The notes beneath the pieces were generated by a model. It worked only from the letters and a program-made list of their open reading frames with translations. It was not told the DNA's origin and ran no database searches. From Nostoc sp. CHAB 5844 (GTDB lineage: Bacteria > Cyanobacteriota > Cyanobacteriia > Cyanobacteriales > Nostocaceae), in NCBI RefSeq assembly GCF_020829595.1, contig NZ_JAIVFW010000007.1:1-64000 (forward strand): a stretch of 64,000 bases of DNA, written 5' to 3'. The number at the start of each line of letters is the position of its first letter. Positions within the stretch are counted from its first letter, which is position 1. A program made the position numbers and the translations under genes. Shown piece by piece: positions 34,196 through 45,785 of the stretch.

Positions 34196-37100
34196 TTTTT
34201 CCCTCGATTTGCGTTGCGTTATTTAATGGCAGAGTGACAGTAAAGGTGGTTCCAACTCCCAGCGCACTGGTAACAGCAATTTTACCTTTGTGTATATCTA
34301 CACACTTTTTAACAATTGCCAATCCTAATCCAGTTCCTAAGATATTTCCCACATTCCTCGCGCGGTGAAAAGACTCAAACAAGTGTGGTAAGTCTTCTTG
34401 AGGTATGCCAATTCCTCGGTCTTGAATTTCTAATACTGCTTGTCCATTTTCACAAACAAGTTTGACGTTAACAGTGCTGCCCTCTGGAGAATATTTAATT
34501 GCATTCGAGAGTAAATTATTCAGAATATGTCCTAGCAATTTGTCATCCATACAGCATGATCTGGATGAATATTGACTAGTAAAAGAAATTAAACAGCGAT
34601 TATTTTGATTTAGTTTTGCTTCTTCGATGACGTAAGAACAGTAGGAAACCAGATCAAAAGCAGTAGGTTGGTAGTCGAGTTTTCCTGCTTCTGCTTTACC
34701 AATAACTAAAACATCATTTAACATTTCATTTATGCGCTTCACGGCTGCTTGAATACGGTGCAGGTGGGTAATTTGTTTTTCTTCTGTCCATTTGTAACGA
34801 TAATGTTCTAGTAACTCTGAAGAAGAAAGAATCGTACTCAGCGGTGTGCGAAATTCATGGGAAGTCATGGAAACAAAACGAGATTTCAGTTCGTTGAGTT
34901 CTTTTTCTTTTTCTAGGGCGACTCTGAGTTCTTGTTCTAATTGCTTGCGTTGTGTGATATCTGCTAAGTAACCAACCAGTTCTACTGGGTTTCCCGCATC
35001 ATCTCGGACTAGTCTACCTTGGTCTGATACCCAGCGGTAAGTCCCATTTTTATGGAGAAAGCGGTATTCTAAGCTGTAATTTTCTTGCTGCAAAATTTTT
35101 CCGAGTTCAGCAAAAACATTCAGTACATCTTCTGGGTGGATATGACTAGCCCAGAAGCTGCCATCTTCTGTAAAATCTTGTGGTTGATAACCACTAACGT
35201 TGCTAATATTGCCGCTGACAAAGGTAATGCCGAAATTTTCGCCAGCTTTACTGGTATAAATAACAGCGGGACTGGATGAAAGTAAGTATTGCAATTGCTG
35301 TTGACTGACGAGTAAGGCAGTTTCTGTTTGTTTACGCTCAGTAATATCTGTTTGAATACCGATGTAATGAGTGAGTACACCATCAGCATCATATACAGGA
35401 GAAATATTGAGTTCGTTCCACCACAGACTGCCATTTTTCCGATAATTCCGGAGAATTACAGAGCAATCTCTGCCTGCTTGCATTGCTGCACTCAGTTCTT
35501 TTAAACCAGATTGTTCAATGTCTGCACGTTGGAACAACCGAAAGCTTGTGCCGATGACTTCGGTTGCACTGTAGCCTGTCATGCGTTCAAAGGCTGGATT
35601 AACATAAATAATTGGGCCGTTGGGAATGCTGGCATCTGCAATGATCATGCCGTTACTGCTGGCGGCGATCGCGCGATCGCGTAGTCTTAAACTTTCTTCT
35701 GCTTGTCTGCGGGGTGTAATATCAGTATGAATACAAACTATGCCAGTAATTCTATCGGTGACATCTTTAATGGCATTAGCACGTAAATAAATTTGTAAAA
35801 GCCGACCTTTACGGGCTTTCATCGTCACTTCACCACGCCAAGACTCACCACTTTGAATAGCAGCCAATACTTTATTTAACTCTGCTGTATCTTTAAAAAG
35901 ACTGACTGCTCCCCCAGCAGCCTGAAATTCGTTTAAAGTATATCCATATAATTCAATAAACCCGGAATTGACGTAAATCGTTTTACCTGTGATATCTGAC
36001 ATGCAAATAGCGTCACTGGTGCTATCGATAGCTTTATGAAAACGAATCAACGATTCTTCTGCCAATTTGCGCTCAGTGATATCTGTAGAAATACCACAGA
36101 CAGCGTAGGGAACACCGTGAGCATCTTTTAAGGGAAACTTAACAGAAAAATAAGTATGTAACCCATCATCAACGGGGACGACTTCTTCAACTTTGATTGG
36201 TATACCATCAGCAATTACCTGATGGTTATTCACCACAAACCCATCGGCAATTTCTTGACTCCAGAGGTCGTACATGCTTTTGCCGATGAGTTGCTCTTGG
36301 GTCATGTTGAGTAGTTGTTCAACATAACGATTAACCAAGACAAATCTATTGTCCCTATCTACTACATAAATCGCCGCCGCCGAGTGATCTAAAATTGCTT
36401 GTAGTTGTTGTTGAGTGTTCTGCAAGACAGTCTCAGCTTGTTTGCGTCCAGTAATATCCCGATTTGTGCCACGATAGCCAATGAATTTACCGTCTTGATC
36501 GAAGATGGGCATTCCACTGGTTTCTAAAAGTACTAAATATCCGTCCTGATGAACTTGGATGTTTTCTAAGCATTGAAATGGTTGTGGTGCTGCCAAAATT
36601 GCCGCAAAAGCTGGCGCTAGGGTTTCTTGTAATTCTGATGGCATGAAATCAAGGGGCGTTTTTCCTACAACTGCTTCTGGTTCATAACCCAAAATGTCGC
36701 GGATTTTAGGGCTGACGTAAGTATAAGCACAGTTTTGATCAACTTCCCAGATTAAATCGTAGCTTGATTCAACTAAGTTACGGAAGCGTTGTTCGCTATG
36801 CTTCAGAGCAAGTTCGGCTGTGACGCGATCGTGAATATCAGTATTTGTTGCAAACCAAGCGGTGATTTCGCCTTCTTGATCACGCCAGGGTATGGCACGC
36901 GCTAAATGCCAGCGATAGGTGTAATCGGAATTTCTCAGCCAACGAAATTCTCCTTCAAATGGTTTACCTGTGGCTAAAGATGCTTGCCAATCTGCTAAAC
37001 ACTGGGGTAAGTCATCTGGATGTATCCATTGCTGCCATGCCCAACCGCTCAATTGCTCTAAAGTACAACCAAAATAGTTAAAAGTTCGCTGGTTAACATA

Positions 37101-39296
37101 TTCAATATTGCCATTAGCATCAGCAATCCATACTTGTTGCGGAATAGATTCTGCCAAGAAGCGAAAGCGTTCTTCGCTTTTTTCTAAATCTGCTTGTGCT
37201 TTTTGGCGTTCTGTAATATCTTCAACCATACCCAGAACTCCAACTACATTACCAGCGGCATCATGCAGTGGAATTTTACTAATTTCTAACCAAGCTTGTC
37301 TACCATTAATGAATTGCAGAGGCGCAATCAGATGATATTCAGGTTGATTTGTCTGGATGACTCTCACATCACAATCTCGGTGAAAGTCTGCTTCTGACTT
37401 GTCAGCCAGGAAATTATGACCTGTTTTCCCGATAATATCTTCGGGTTTTTCTACACCGACTAATTTGGCAAAGTTACGATTACAACCTAAAACTACAGAG
37501 TTGCAATCTTTCCACAGAATACCTTGGGGAATGCTATCCATAACTAATTGCAACATTTCTTGGGATTGCCGCAGTTGCTCTTCGACGATTTGGCGTTCGG
37601 CAATCTCCGATAATAATTGCTGATTTGTTTGCTGTAGGGCTGTGGTGCGCTCAGAAACGCGTTTTTCTAATTCTAAGTTAGCCTCTTTCAGCGCAGCTTG
37701 TGTTTGTTTTAGTTCGGTAATATCTCGTCCTTCGCTAATTAACAGTACAATGTTGCCTGTTTCGTCTGTCAGAGGTTTCAAGGAAAAGTCTATGGTTCGG
37801 ACTGTTTGGTTAGCACCAAGAATATTAACTTCGTAACGGACAAATTCACCTCTAGCAGCGATCGCAATTCCTTGTTTTAATTGATTTTGGGTGGCTGGCG
37901 AAATCATCCACCATTGGGTTTCCCAGAATAATTTTCCGACAACGTCTTGCGGTTGCAGTTCACCAAAGTCGAGTAATGTCTGGTTCGCTTCTAGTAAGTT
38001 GCCTTCTGGTGTGAGTAAGCCAGAAAACTGAAATGTCCCATTGAAAATGGCCCGGAATCGTCTTTCACTTTCGTGCATTGCGGCTTGGGCTTGGATGCGG
38101 TCAGTCACATCTTCATCTATAGCGACGAAGCGATAAATTTGGCCATTTTCATGGTTTATCGGCAATATTTTGCTATAAATCCAGCGAATCTCGCCATCGG
38201 GGCGAACAATTTGGTATCTCTCGTAAACAGGCTTGCCAGCCAACAAATTTTGAAAAGCAGCAATCACGCGATCGCCATCTTGGGGATGAATTGCGGCAAA
38301 GTATGATTGGGGATTTTCTCTCAGGCGATCGCAACTTCTACCCCAAATTGTTTCATATGCTGGGCTAACATAATGTAATTGCTGCTGATTCCCATCCCAG
38401 ACATAAAAGACATGGGGAAGATTTTCTGTTAATTGTCGAAATAGTTCTTCACTCCTGTGTAACGCCTCTTGTGCAAGTTTTCGCTCTGTGATGTTGCGGT
38501 GTATGGCGACAAAATGAGTGATGCGTTCTTGAGAATCTTTAATTGGAACTAAGTTTATGTCCACCCAGTACGTTGAACCATCCTTGCGATAGCTGAGCAA
38601 CTCTGTTCTAATTGGCACTCCAGCTTGCACGGCAGCACACAGTCTATTCATTTCCTTAAGACAAGTCTTTTCCCCATGTAAAAATTTGGGTGTTTGCCCA
38701 ATTACTTCTTCTAGGGTGTAGCCAGTCATCTTTGTAAATGCCTGATTGGCATAAACTATCCGAGGTTGTATTCTGCCATGAGAAACATGAGCTTCTGTAA
38801 TTAAAATAGAATCGTTGGCATTCACTACTGCTGACTCTAGTAAACGTAGTCGCTCTGCATTTTCTAAGTCTTCGTTTCTCGTGTCCTCGACTGTTGAGTT
38901 TAGTCCTTGACAAATACTTTCAGGCGAAACCGTTCCAATTAGTTGACCTGTCTCATCAACAATTGGCAAAATATTTACTTGATGCTGAAACAACCGTGAA
39001 AGTACTGTTTTTAGATTATGAAATTGCGATATTTTCAGTGTAATTACTGTTGTTTGCATCACTTCAGAAATTTTGGCGGTTTTGCAGTCAACACCTGAAG
39101 CTAAAAGCTTGACTACATCTTTCGCTGTCAGCCATCCTACTACCTGCGAAACTGAAACTACCAAAACATCAACAGCACACTTTGCCATCAGTGAGATTAC
39201 CTCTGACAGCGTTGTTTCCGGCTGAACCGTTAGTGGCGAAAAGTTAATAACTGCCTCTATGCTTTGTAGCCAGAGAACTTGTTGTCGAGTATACAT
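34188..39296 (-). CDS. Large multi-PAS sensor histidine kinase with CBS pair
   Basis: 1702 residues. Two CBS domains occupy about 1-130 ([37 protein letters not shown]). Ten PAS/PAC units follow, recognised by repeated starts such as [51 protein letters not shown] and [17 protein letters not shown], each closing with a DITERK-like end. HisKA ([12 protein letters not shown], about 1470) and HATPase ([30 protein letters not shown]) finish it. No membrane helix is seen, so it is cytosolic. The CBS pair may sense adenine nucleotides. It is coupled to the downstream receiver-EAL gene. Confidence 0.93.
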   Translation of the reverse strand: MYTRQQVLWLQSIEAVINFSPLTVQPETTLSEVISLMAKCAVDVLVVSVSQVVGWLTAKDVVKLLASGVDCKTAKISEVMQTTVITLKISQFHNLKTVLSRLFQHQVNILPIVDETGQLIGTVSPESICQGLNSTVEDTRNEDLENAERLRLLESAVVNANDSILITEAHVSHGRIQPRIVYANQAFTKMTGYTLEEVIGQTPKFLHGEKTCLKEMNRLCAAVQAGVPIRTELLSYRKDGSTYWVDINLVPIKDSQERITHFVAIHRNITERKLAQEALHRSEELFRQLTENLPHVFYVWDGNQQQLHYVSPAYETIWGRSCDRLRENPQSYFAAIHPQDGDRVIAAFQNLLAGKPVYERYQIVRPDGEIRWIYSKILPINHENGQIYRFVAIDEDVTDRIQAQAAMHESERRFRAIFNGTFQFSGLLTPEGNLLEANQTLLDFGELQPQDVVGKLFWETQWWMISPATQNQLKQGIAIAARGEFVRYEVNILGANQTVRTIDFSLKPLTDETGNIVLLISEGRDITELKQTQAALKEANLELEKRVSERTTALQQTNQQLLSEIAERQIVEEQLRQSQEMLQLVMDSIPQGILWKDCNSVVLGCNRNFAKLVGVEKPEDIIGKTGHNFLADKSEADFHRDCDVRVIQTNQPEYHLIAPLQFINGRQAWLEISKIPLHDAAGNVVGVLGMVEDITERQKAQADLEKSEERFRFLAESIPQQVWIADANGNIEYVNQRTFNYFGCTLEQLSGWAWQQWIHPDDLPQCLADWQASLATGKPFEGEFRWLRNSDYTYRWHLARAIPWRDQEGEITAWFATNTDIHDRVTAELALKHSEQRFRNLVESSYDLIWEVDQNCAYTYVSPKIRDILGYEPEAVVGKTPLDFMPSELQETLAPAFAAILAAPQPFQCLENIQVHQDGYLVLLETSGMPIFDQDGKFIGYRGTNRDITGRKQAETVLQNTQQQLQAILDHSAAAIYVVDRDNRFVLVNRYVEQLLNMTQEQLIGKSMYDLWSQEIADGFVVNNHQVIADGIPIKVEEVVPVDDGLHTYFSVKFPLKDAHGVPYAVCGISTDITERKLAEESLIRFHKAIDSTSDAICMSDITGKTIYVNSGFIELYGYTLNEFQAAGGAVSLFKDTAELNKVLAAIQSGESWRGEVTMKARKGRLLQIYLRANAIKDVTDRITGIVCIHTDITPRRQAEESLRLRDRAIAASSNGMIIADASIPNGPIIYVNPAFERMTGYSATEVIGTSFRLFQRADIEQSGLKELSAAMQAGRDCSVILRNYRKNGSLWWNELNISPVYDADGVLTHYIGIQTDITERKQTETALLVSQQQLQYLLSSSPAVIYTSKAGENFGITFVSGNISNVSGYQPQDFTEDGSFWASHIHPEDVLNVFAELGKILQQENYSLEYRFLHKNGTYRWVSDQGRLVRDDAGNPVELVGYLADITQRKQLEQELRVALEKEKELNELKSRFVSMTSHEFRTPLSTILSSSELLEHYRYKWTEEKQITHLHRIQAAVKRINEMLNDVLVIGKAEAGKLDYQPTAFDLVSYCSYVIEEAKLNQNNRCLISFTSQYSSRSCCMDDKLLGHILNNLLSNAIKYSPEGSTVNVKLVCENGQAVLEIQDRGIGIPQEDLPHLFESFHRARNVGNILGTGLGLAIVKKCVDIHKGKIAVTSALGVGTTFTVTLPLNNATQIEGKNG

Positions 39297-39539
39297 AGAT
39301 AATCACGATAGCTATCATCAATTAATAGTTATCTCAACTTATGTTCTTTTAGTATTTTCTGGGATTTTGAGAGTAAATTAATAATATTATCCTAATGAAA
39401 AATACTGTGAGTATAGTGTGAATTTTATATGAAGAAAAACAAAGATTAAGTTATATAAAGCCCCCTAAAACCATAGTTTGAAAGACAAAGGATAAAAAAT
39501 TTACACTCCTCAGCCAAACCACTGTCCTTCTGCTTCTAT

Positions 39540-42290
39540 CTACTGACGTAATTGCGATCGCCTTTCACCATAACGTAATAGTCTTTCGATCGTTGCCAAC
39601 CGATTTTCCCAAACTTTGACTTGATAAGGGTTATTCGTAACAGTTTCGCGCATCCAAATGCGAAATTGTGACTGGAATCGAGTTAAAGAAGCTTTTGCTG
39701 TGAGTAACTTACTCGCAGAAGGCGAAGTCGCCAGTTGATTTAGCGCTTTTTCTACCACTTCTATCTGGTTGTTAAAATCAGTCAGTTTAATAGCAGATAT
39801 TTGCAATTGTTCGTTTTGCATAACAAACTGCCATTCGCGTTTTAGCAACCCATAACGAACAACGGCGGTTTTAAAAGGCTGACGGTGCGGAATCGGTTCA
39901 TCAGCGACAGGCAACACTTTACCTTGAGTACTAGTAAAGATTTTCAGCAGATCGTTGTTAAAATTCTCGGCGGCAAAGAGTGCGTAACCACTAGCTGGCA
40001 AGTCTCTAATCAGTTGTAGTTGGTCAAATGCTGCCAGATTCGGTAAAGACAGCAAACGAATTCCCGGCACTAACAAAGTCGAACCCAACTGAGTAGAAGC
40101 TATCCAAGGTTGTGCTAAGTGTTGGAAACGAGCAGTATCTTGAGCATAAGTCATCGGGACAATGACATCTATATCTCCTCGCCTGGCCCAAACTTCCCAG
40201 TGTTGTTGTAGTTTTTGAATGCGTTCTCGTTCTGGTAAGGGAAATACAGCCACAGACAAAATTAAATTCTCCCGCTTTTGCCGCAACATTTTGGAAACAT
40301 CAGCCACAAAACTATCAACTTGCTGGGTACGAAATTCTGTCCACTTTTGCCACAACTCTCCTTGAGTCGGTGAAATCGTCAACGGATCAACACCAGTCAA
40401 CTGTTGAAATTGCGCTCTCGCCGCTTGACCATATCCGTAAGTCCGACCTGCAAATGGATCTTGGAAGGGATAGCGAATGTAATCTAGTTGTAAACCATCT
40501 ACTTGATAGTCTGTGACAATTTCCTCAAACAGCTTCAGCAGATATTGCCGCAATTGTGGGTTAGCTGGATCAAAAAATGGTTTGGTCTGACCAGGGGGAA
40601 TAGTGTTGCCTTTGTTATCGTAGTTTGCCCAATCGGGATGCGCCGCCAGTACTGGCCCTGGGTAGTTAGGATGAACATTGATGACTTGGTTGTGGCGTTG
40701 GTTCCCAGCGGCAAAAGTCCACACCCAGGCGTGTAACTCCATACCTCGCTCATGGGCTAATTTCACAGCAACGGCTAAAGGGTTCCAGCCACGAATCAGG
40801 GGGTTTTGCTGGGGGGCAACTTGACTGGGGTAAATTGGATAACTGGCGTTGAGCGTTTCAAAAAAAACGGTGTTAATTCCTGACTGTGCCAAGCGGTCAA
40901 AAACTTCGGCTAATTTTTTTTCCCCACCAGCCCGGACAATTGTCCCTCTATCTAACCAGACTGCGCGAATTTCTGCTGGGGCTAAGCGGCGATTGATGGG
41001 AAAATGTTTCCACAAATTCGTCCTGGTGGCTAACCACTGCTGACGCACGAGGGCATAGTTTTTATTAGCTATTAGCTGGGGAATACTTTTGGCAACTAGC
41101 CGCGCTTGAGCAATGGCTTGTTCTTTACTTGGGCTAGAAAATCCTGGGCTGGTAGAGGCGACTCGTGTATCTTCTTCTTTAAGAGACTGCGGGTTACTGG
41201 TGACGGCTTCATCAATATTAGCCGGATTAACTGATGCTGCTAAATGGGCGCTTTCTACTCGACTAATCAAATTTTCTAACTCTTGCTGGAGGGCGATCGC
41301 TTCTTTATCTTCAATCGGCTGATTGGAATTGGGTTCTACATTCCAACGCACCGTTTGTTCTAGTTGATCAATCGCCTCTTGTTGAGTGGGTGAGTGCTGA
41401 TTTATGTGTATGCTTGTGCGGCTGCCTCGATTTGTTGCAGGCGGCGTTGCTATGTTGAAAGTCTTTTGTGATGTCTCTGTTGTGCTGGTTATTTTTCCTT
41501 CGTCAGAGACATTTGCAACTGTTGTGGTGCAGTTTGAGTCAGCCCCAGCGATTTTCTGCTTGCTTTCCGATGGTGTTGTTAGATGGCGATTGATGGCGGC
41601 TTTTAACCAAGCATTATCTAACTCAAAGGTTGAGGCGGCATCTGTTCCCCAGCGCCAGCCTAATAAGGTAGACCATTCTGTACTAACAACGGCGGCAGAA
41701 TTATCTTGAGCATTCCATACCGCAGTGGCTTGACTAGTCCCACCATCAGGAATGATTACGCCACCACGTACTTGCCCAAACAGTTCGCTTTGGTTAGCCC
41801 ATCCCTGCGGTTTAGCTTTGGCTGGTTTAATTTGTTGTGTTTCATCCAGCCCAAACCCCCAATAACTGCCGAGGAGCGATCGCAATAACTGACGTACTCC
41901 TGGTGCTGATAAACTGCCGACAGGGCCACTGGCGATGATTTTGCCGCCTTTGCTAACCCATTCTTCTAGAGCGATCGCTTGGGCTGGTGTGATTGTTTCG
42001 ACGTTGGGTAAAAATAAGACGCGGCGATCGCCCCAATTGGCACTACTTCTAACTGTCGCTAAGGGAATCACACAATAGTTGACTCCAATGGCTTGTAAGC
42101 GCTTCGTAATTCCTGTCCATTGTTGCCTGTTTTCTGTACTCTGGACTACGCTCAATATAGGTTCTTCATTTGCCGCCTTGACTGGTAAAATATGGAAACT
42201 AGTTAAACAATTAACAATAAAAAAGTTAAAACTAAAAATGAAGAATCCTGATTTTTTGGTAACATTGATTGCAGTTCCTTGATTCTTCAC
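39540..42290 (-). CDS. Secreted family-10-like glycoside hydrolase (GHL10/DUF187)
   Basis: 916 residues. The N-terminus has a hydrophobic signal segment (about 14-38, FFIFSFNFFIVNCLTSFHIL), so it is exported. Residues about 45-150 resemble a ThuA/GATase-like domain (VLFLPNVETITPAQAIALEE). A low-complexity linker is followed by the GHL10 catalytic barrel at about 440-760: EIRAVWLDRGTIV, GINTVFFETLNASYPIYPS, ERGMELHAWVWTFAAGN, VDGLQLDYIRYPF and IDVIVPMTYAQD. Substrates are probably cell-wall or sheath polysaccharides. The C-terminal 150 residues are helical and unique. Confidence 0.88.
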   Translation of the reverse strand: MKNQGTAINVTKKSGFFIFSFNFFIVNCLTSFHILPVKAANEEPILSVVQSTENRQQWTGITKRLQAIGVNYCVIPLATVRSSANWGDRRVLFLPNVETITPAQAIALEEWVSKGGKIIASGPVGSLSAPGVRQLLRSLLGSYWGFGLDETQQIKPAKAKPQGWANQSELFGQVRGGVIIPDGGTSQATAVWNAQDNSAAVVSTEWSTLLGWRWGTDAASTFELDNAWLKAAINRHLTTPSESKQKIAGADSNCTTTVANVSDEGKITSTTETSQKTFNIATPPATNRGSRTSIHINQHSPTQQEAIDQLEQTVRWNVEPNSNQPIEDKEAIALQQELENLISRVESAHLAASVNPANIDEAVTSNPQSLKEEDTRVASTSPGFSSPSKEQAIAQARLVAKSIPQLIANKNYALVRQQWLATRTNLWKHFPINRRLAPAEIRAVWLDRGTIVRAGGEKKLAEVFDRLAQSGINTVFFETLNASYPIYPSQVAPQQNPLIRGWNPLAVAVKLAHERGMELHAWVWTFAAGNQRHNQVINVHPNYPGPVLAAHPDWANYDNKGNTIPPGQTKPFFDPANPQLRQYLLKLFEEIVTDYQVDGLQLDYIRYPFQDPFAGRTYGYGQAARAQFQQLTGVDPLTISPTQGELWQKWTEFRTQQVDSFVADVSKMLRQKRENLILSVAVFPLPERERIQKLQQHWEVWARRGDIDVIVPMTYAQDTARFQHLAQPWIASTQLGSTLLVPGIRLLSLPNLAAFDQLQLIRDLPASGYALFAAENFNNDLLKIFTSTQGKVLPVADEPIPHRQPFKTAVVRYGLLKREWQFVMQNEQLQISAIKLTDFNNQIEVVEKALNQLATSPSASKLLTAKASLTRFQSQFRIWMRETVTNNPYQVKVWENRLATIERLLRYGERRSQLRQ

Positions 42291-42387
42291 TTTTAAGCCT
42301 CACTTTATTGATTATTAAACACTGCTTATTATTTATTATTCAGCATATCAATAAACTACCTCCGAAAAACAACTGATGTTTTTATAT

Positions 42388-43728
42388 TTAGTCTGCGACT
42401 TGTTCAGTAATACAGGTAGTAATTAATTCTTCCACTCCTGCTACAGGAAAAATTTTTGTATTTAATTGTTTGGCTAATTCCTCAACACTGATATCATCTA
42501 AAAAGACTAATTCGCCATGTTTAAGCATGACATTTGGCAGCAAAATTCCATCGCCTAAATCTTGTGTTTTTAAGTTTAAAAGTAAATCATGCCCTGTGAG
42601 TAATCCGGTGACACTAATAGTTTGTCCCCAATAATCACTAGATAAAGCCATCATATTTACTTCTAAACCATCAACAGAATTCAAACGTTGCAATATCGGT
42701 TGAAATGCTTTTTCTACAGCGTTACCGACTACCCAAGTAAATTTCCTTTGAGGAGAAATTTTGGCTGGGAGTAATTTAGCAGCAGCAGAGGCAAATTGCT
42801 TGATAAATAACCGAATAGAACCAACACCGTTATCAATTTGTGGATAGTCTTCGTATTCCGCTTCTGTGGGTAATTCTTCCCCGGCAATTAAATACCATTC
42901 ATCGGCTAACCAGACAACATTAGAGCCGAATTTTTGGCGAAATTGCTGTGCGAGCGATCGCACCTGTAAAATTACTTCTTGCGCTTTTTCTTTTGTTACA
43001 GGTATCAGTTCGTCTTCTTGGGGACGAAACCGCGTCAAACCTACTGGCACGACTGCAACCGATGCTACAGCAGGCACATCACCAGTATAAAACGACGCTA
43101 AATCTTTTAATGTTTGTTCTAGATGTTTGCCATCATTAATTCCAGGACAAACCACAACTTGAGCATGAATTTGCAATCTTCTTTTTTGGAACCAGCGTAA
43201 TTGTTCCATGATTTGTCCCGCCCGCTGATTTTTCAACAGGCGGATTCTGACTTCGGGTTCGGTAGCGTGAACCGACACAAACAACGGAGACAAGCGCATT
43301 TGTTCAATTCGCTGCCATTCCCGTTCTGGTAAGTTGGTTAATGTCAGGTAAGAACCATACAAAAAGCTCAAACGATAATCATCGTCTTTTAAATACAAGC
43401 TTGAACGCTTACCTGGGGGTTGTTGGTCAATAAAGCAAAACGGACAGCGGTTATTGCACTGAATTAAAGCATCAAATAAGGCAGTTTCAAATTCCAGCCC
43501 TAAATCATCGTCATAGTCTTTTTCAATTTCGACGTGATGGGTTTTGCCAGCAGTATCTAAAACTTCTAATTCTAAAAATTCATCTGCACAAAGAAATTGG
43601 TAATCAATTAAATCGCGGGGACGTGTACCATTGATAGCAACGATCGCATCTCCAACTTCAAAGCCAATCTCAGCAGCAATTGAGTCGGGTAGCACCTTGG
43701 TAATTTTGGCAGGACGAAGGTTAGTCAT
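42388..43728 (-). CDS. Cyanobacterial DUF512 radical SAM Fe-S protein with PDZ domain
   Basis: 446 residues. A PDZ-like segment (about 1-65, VLPDSIAAEIGFEVGDAIVAINGTRPRD) precedes a radical SAM cluster motif C91-N-N-R-C95-P-F-C98 and a barrel (about 85-290). DUF512 follows at the C-terminus (about 290-446). This is the cyanobacteria-wide family described as an Fe-S oxidoreductase of unknown function. The start is preceded by heptad repeats and the gene is monocistronic. Confidence 0.9.
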   Translation of the reverse strand: MTNLRPAKITKVLPDSIAAEIGFEVGDAIVAINGTRPRDLIDYQFLCADEFLELEVLDTAGKTHHVEIEKDYDDDLGLEFETALFDALIQCNNRCPFCFIDQQPPGKRSSLYLKDDDYRLSFLYGSYLTLTNLPEREWQRIEQMRLSPLFVSVHATEPEVRIRLLKNQRAGQIMEQLRWFQKRRLQIHAQVVVCPGINDGKHLEQTLKDLASFYTGDVPAVASVAVVPVGLTRFRPQEDELIPVTKEKAQEVILQVRSLAQQFRQKFGSNVVWLADEWYLIAGEELPTEAEYEDYPQIDNGVGSIRLFIKQFASAAAKLLPAKISPQRKFTWVVGNAVEKAFQPILQRLNSVDGLEVNMMALSSDYWGQTISVTGLLTGHDLLLNLKTQDLGDGILLPNVMLKHGELVFLDDISVEELAKQLNTKIFPVAGVEELITTCITEQVAD

Positions 43729-43732
43729 TGGA

Positions 43733-43885
43733 AGTATGAAGTATGAAGTATGAAATATAAATGGCTGAATTTAGTCCTCAGCTTTTATACTTTGGGCTTA
43801 CGCAATAACTATCCTAAACTTTTCACACTTCAGCTTTCATACTTCATACTTCATACTTCATACTTCATACTTCATACTTTATCCT
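43733..43885. repeat. Heptameric short tandem repeats between two genes
   Basis: GAAGTAT units at about 43733-43754 and the reverse unit ATACTTC repeated five or six times at about 43840-43880 face each other, so they could form a long hairpin between the radical SAM gene and uppP. Confidence 0.75.
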
Positions 43886-43898
43886 TCATCCTTACCTA

Positions 43899-44858
43899 TT
43901 AACTATTTTTCAACAGTCCCGCACTTATGGCGCTCAAGATGGCTACGCCAAATGCGAGGCGATACCAAATGAATACCCAAGTGCTTTTGGTTTTGAGGAA
44001 GCGAAGTAAGCCAGCAATGGATATGTAGGAAAAAATTGCCGCAGAAATCACGCCAGCAATTAAGGGTACTATTCCTGTACCAGAAACTTCGCCCAAAACA
44101 CTTTTTAACTCGACCAATCCTGCCAGAGTAATAGCCGGAATACCGAGTAAAAAGGAAAATCTGGCTGCTGTTTCCCGTCGTAAGCTCATAAATAACCCGG
44201 CTGTGAGGGTGGAACCAGAACGTGATACACCAGGAACTAAGGCTAAAGATTGAGCTAAACCCATTAATAGCCCATCATTCATTGTCAGGTGTTCAAAGTC
44301 CCGTTGCCGTTGGCCGAGTTTTTCTGCTATTCCCAACAATAAGGACATCACTATTGAGGCGATCGCGATCGCTCCTAAGCTTCTAATAGGTGAATTATCA
44401 TAATCTGGGATAAATCTTTTGATTAACAAGCCAAAAAAGATAATTGGCAAGGTTCCCAAAGCAATTCCCAAAGATAAACGCAAGTCATAATCAGCATAAT
44501 CTTTTTGGGCGATCGCTCTGAATGCGCCGCTGGCAATTCGCGTCAAATCTGCCCAAAAATACCACAGCACAGCGGCAATACTCCCAAGCTGAATCACCGC
44601 CGTAAACGCCACTCCTGGATCTCCCCAACCAAGGACTACCGGCACAACTTTTAAATGCGCTGTACTACTAATCGGCAGAAATTCGGTCATTCCCTGCACA
44701 AAGCCTAAAACGATTGCTTGCAAAATATTCATTTGTTGCACATCACTAGCCCCTGGACTTGGTGGAGTACTCAAGACTTTCTGTGAAAATGCTGCAACTG
44801 AAAAAATTGCCGATACGGCACTTATAAGCACGAACAATTGACGTTTTGATAGAGCCAT
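43899..44858 (-). CDS. uppP: Undecaprenyl-diphosphatase
   Basis: 319 residues from the ATG at MALSKRQLF. BacA/UppP motifs are present: the conserved GMTEFLPISSTAHL (catalytic Glu and Ser/Thr/His region) and PGVSRSGSTLTAGL with the second Arg. About eight to nine membrane helices. It recycles undecaprenyl pyrophosphate to the monophosphate carrier for peptidoglycan and polysaccharide synthesis. The N-terminal 40 residues, an extra hydrophobic segment before MNILQAIVLGFVQG, are longer than in Escherichia coli, which is common in cyanobacteria. Confidence 0.93.
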   Translation of the reverse strand: MALSKRQLFVLISAVSAIFSVAAFSQKVLSTPPSPGASDVQQMNILQAIVLGFVQGMTEFLPISSTAHLKVVPVVLGWGDPGVAFTAVIQLGSIAAVLWYFWADLTRIASGAFRAIAQKDYADYDLRLSLGIALGTLPIIFFGLLIKRFIPDYDNSPIRSLGAIAIASIVMSLLLGIAEKLGQRQRDFEHLTMNDGLLMGLAQSLALVPGVSRSGSTLTAGLFMSLRRETAARFSFLLGIPAITLAGLVELKSVLGEVSGTGIVPLIAGVISAAIFSYISIAGLLRFLKTKSTWVFIWYRLAFGVAILSAISAGLLKNS

Positions 44859-45091
44859 CAGTTTACCTGCGATCGCTGCGATTACAACCAATTACACAAA
44901 CATCTTTTTTAGGAAGCTTCCAGGATACTTGAAAAGTTAGTCTTTTGAGACTGGGTGTAAGGGCCGAAGGGGTGACAAGGGGACAGAAGCATGGAAAATG
45001 GCGGAGTGAGGCTATTTTAAGGTATAACAAAAATAGGTCAGGTATTATAAACAAGACCTATCAAATAAAAATGTTAAACTTGTTGGTGCTT

Positions 45092-45430
45092 ATGACATTA
45101 GCGATTGTGGCTGAATCTACTCCTCTAACATTGAATGAGGATGGTGTGGTTCTTGTCGGAAAAACTCGTGTCACACTGGATACCGTTGTTACTGCCTTCT
45201 TGGAGGGTGCTACCGCAGAAGAGATTGTCGAGCAATATCCATCTCTTCAACTTGCAGATGTTTACTCGGTGATTGGTTACTACCTTCGGCGAAAAACCGA
45301 AGTTGATGCTTATCTAAAAATTCGACAAGAGCGTGCCGCTCAAGTTCGTCAAGAAAACGAGCGTCGTTTCAACCCAATTGGGATACGCGAAAGGCTGATG
45401 TCAAGACTGACCCATCAAAGCCTGAGTTAA
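45092..45430 (+). CDS. DUF433 antitoxin
   Basis: 112 residues from the ATG at MTLAIVAES; earlier ATGs (45071) are possible. GKTRVTLDTVVTAFLEGATAEEIVEQYPSLQLADVYSVIGYYLRRKTEVD is a typical DUF433 helix-turn-helix core. It lies one base before a DUF5615 PIN-like gene, the classical arrangement in which DUF433 proteins act as antitoxin and autorepressor. Confidence 0.85.
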   Translation: MTLAIVAESTPLTLNEDGVVLVGKTRVTLDTVVTAFLEGATAEEIVEQYPSLQLADVYSVIGYYLRRKTEVDAYLKIRQERAAQVRQENERRFNPIGIRERLMSRLTHQSLS

Positions 45431-45431
45431 A

Positions 45432-45785
45432 ATGTTGCGCCTTTTAGCAGACGAGAACTTTAACAACCAAATTGTTCGGGGTATTCTTCGACGAAGACCT
45501 GAGATTGATATTGTCAGAGTTCAAGATGTAGATCTGTCCGAAACTGATGATCGAGTCATTCTGGAATGGGCGGCACAACAGGGCCGTATTCTATTAACTC
45601 ATGATGTAGAAACAATGACTCGATATGCTTACGAGCGCGTACAGGCAGGGTTAGATATGCCAGGAGTCTTTGAGATTAGTCGCAGCGTCCCAGTTGGGCT
45701 GGCGATTGAAGAAATCTTGTTAATCACGCAGGGAAGTTTTGAGGGCGAGTGGGAAGGACAAGTACAATATCTGCCTCTGCGTTAA
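45432..45785 (+). CDS. DUF5615 PIN-like toxin
   Basis: 117 residues. The start LRLLADENFNNQIVRGILRR and the segment DDRVILEWAAQQGRILLTHDVETM carry the acidic residues (D7, E8, and the Asp of LTHD) of the Mut7-C/PIN-like fold. It is the predicted RNase partner of the DUF433 protein and looks complete. Confidence 0.85.
   Translation: MLRLLADENFNNQIVRGILRRRPEIDIVRVQDVDLSETDDRVILEWAAQQGRILLTHDVETMTRYAYERVQAGLDMPGVFEISRSVPVGLAIEEILLITQGSFEGEWEGQVQYLPLR

Noticed and set aside
35120-35434. 104-codon frame inside the large kinase gene
   Set aside because: Same strand but another frame of a clear PAS domain; the kinase frame is continuous.
43833-43885. CRISPR-like array
   Set aside because: Contiguous 7-base ATACTTC units without spacers.
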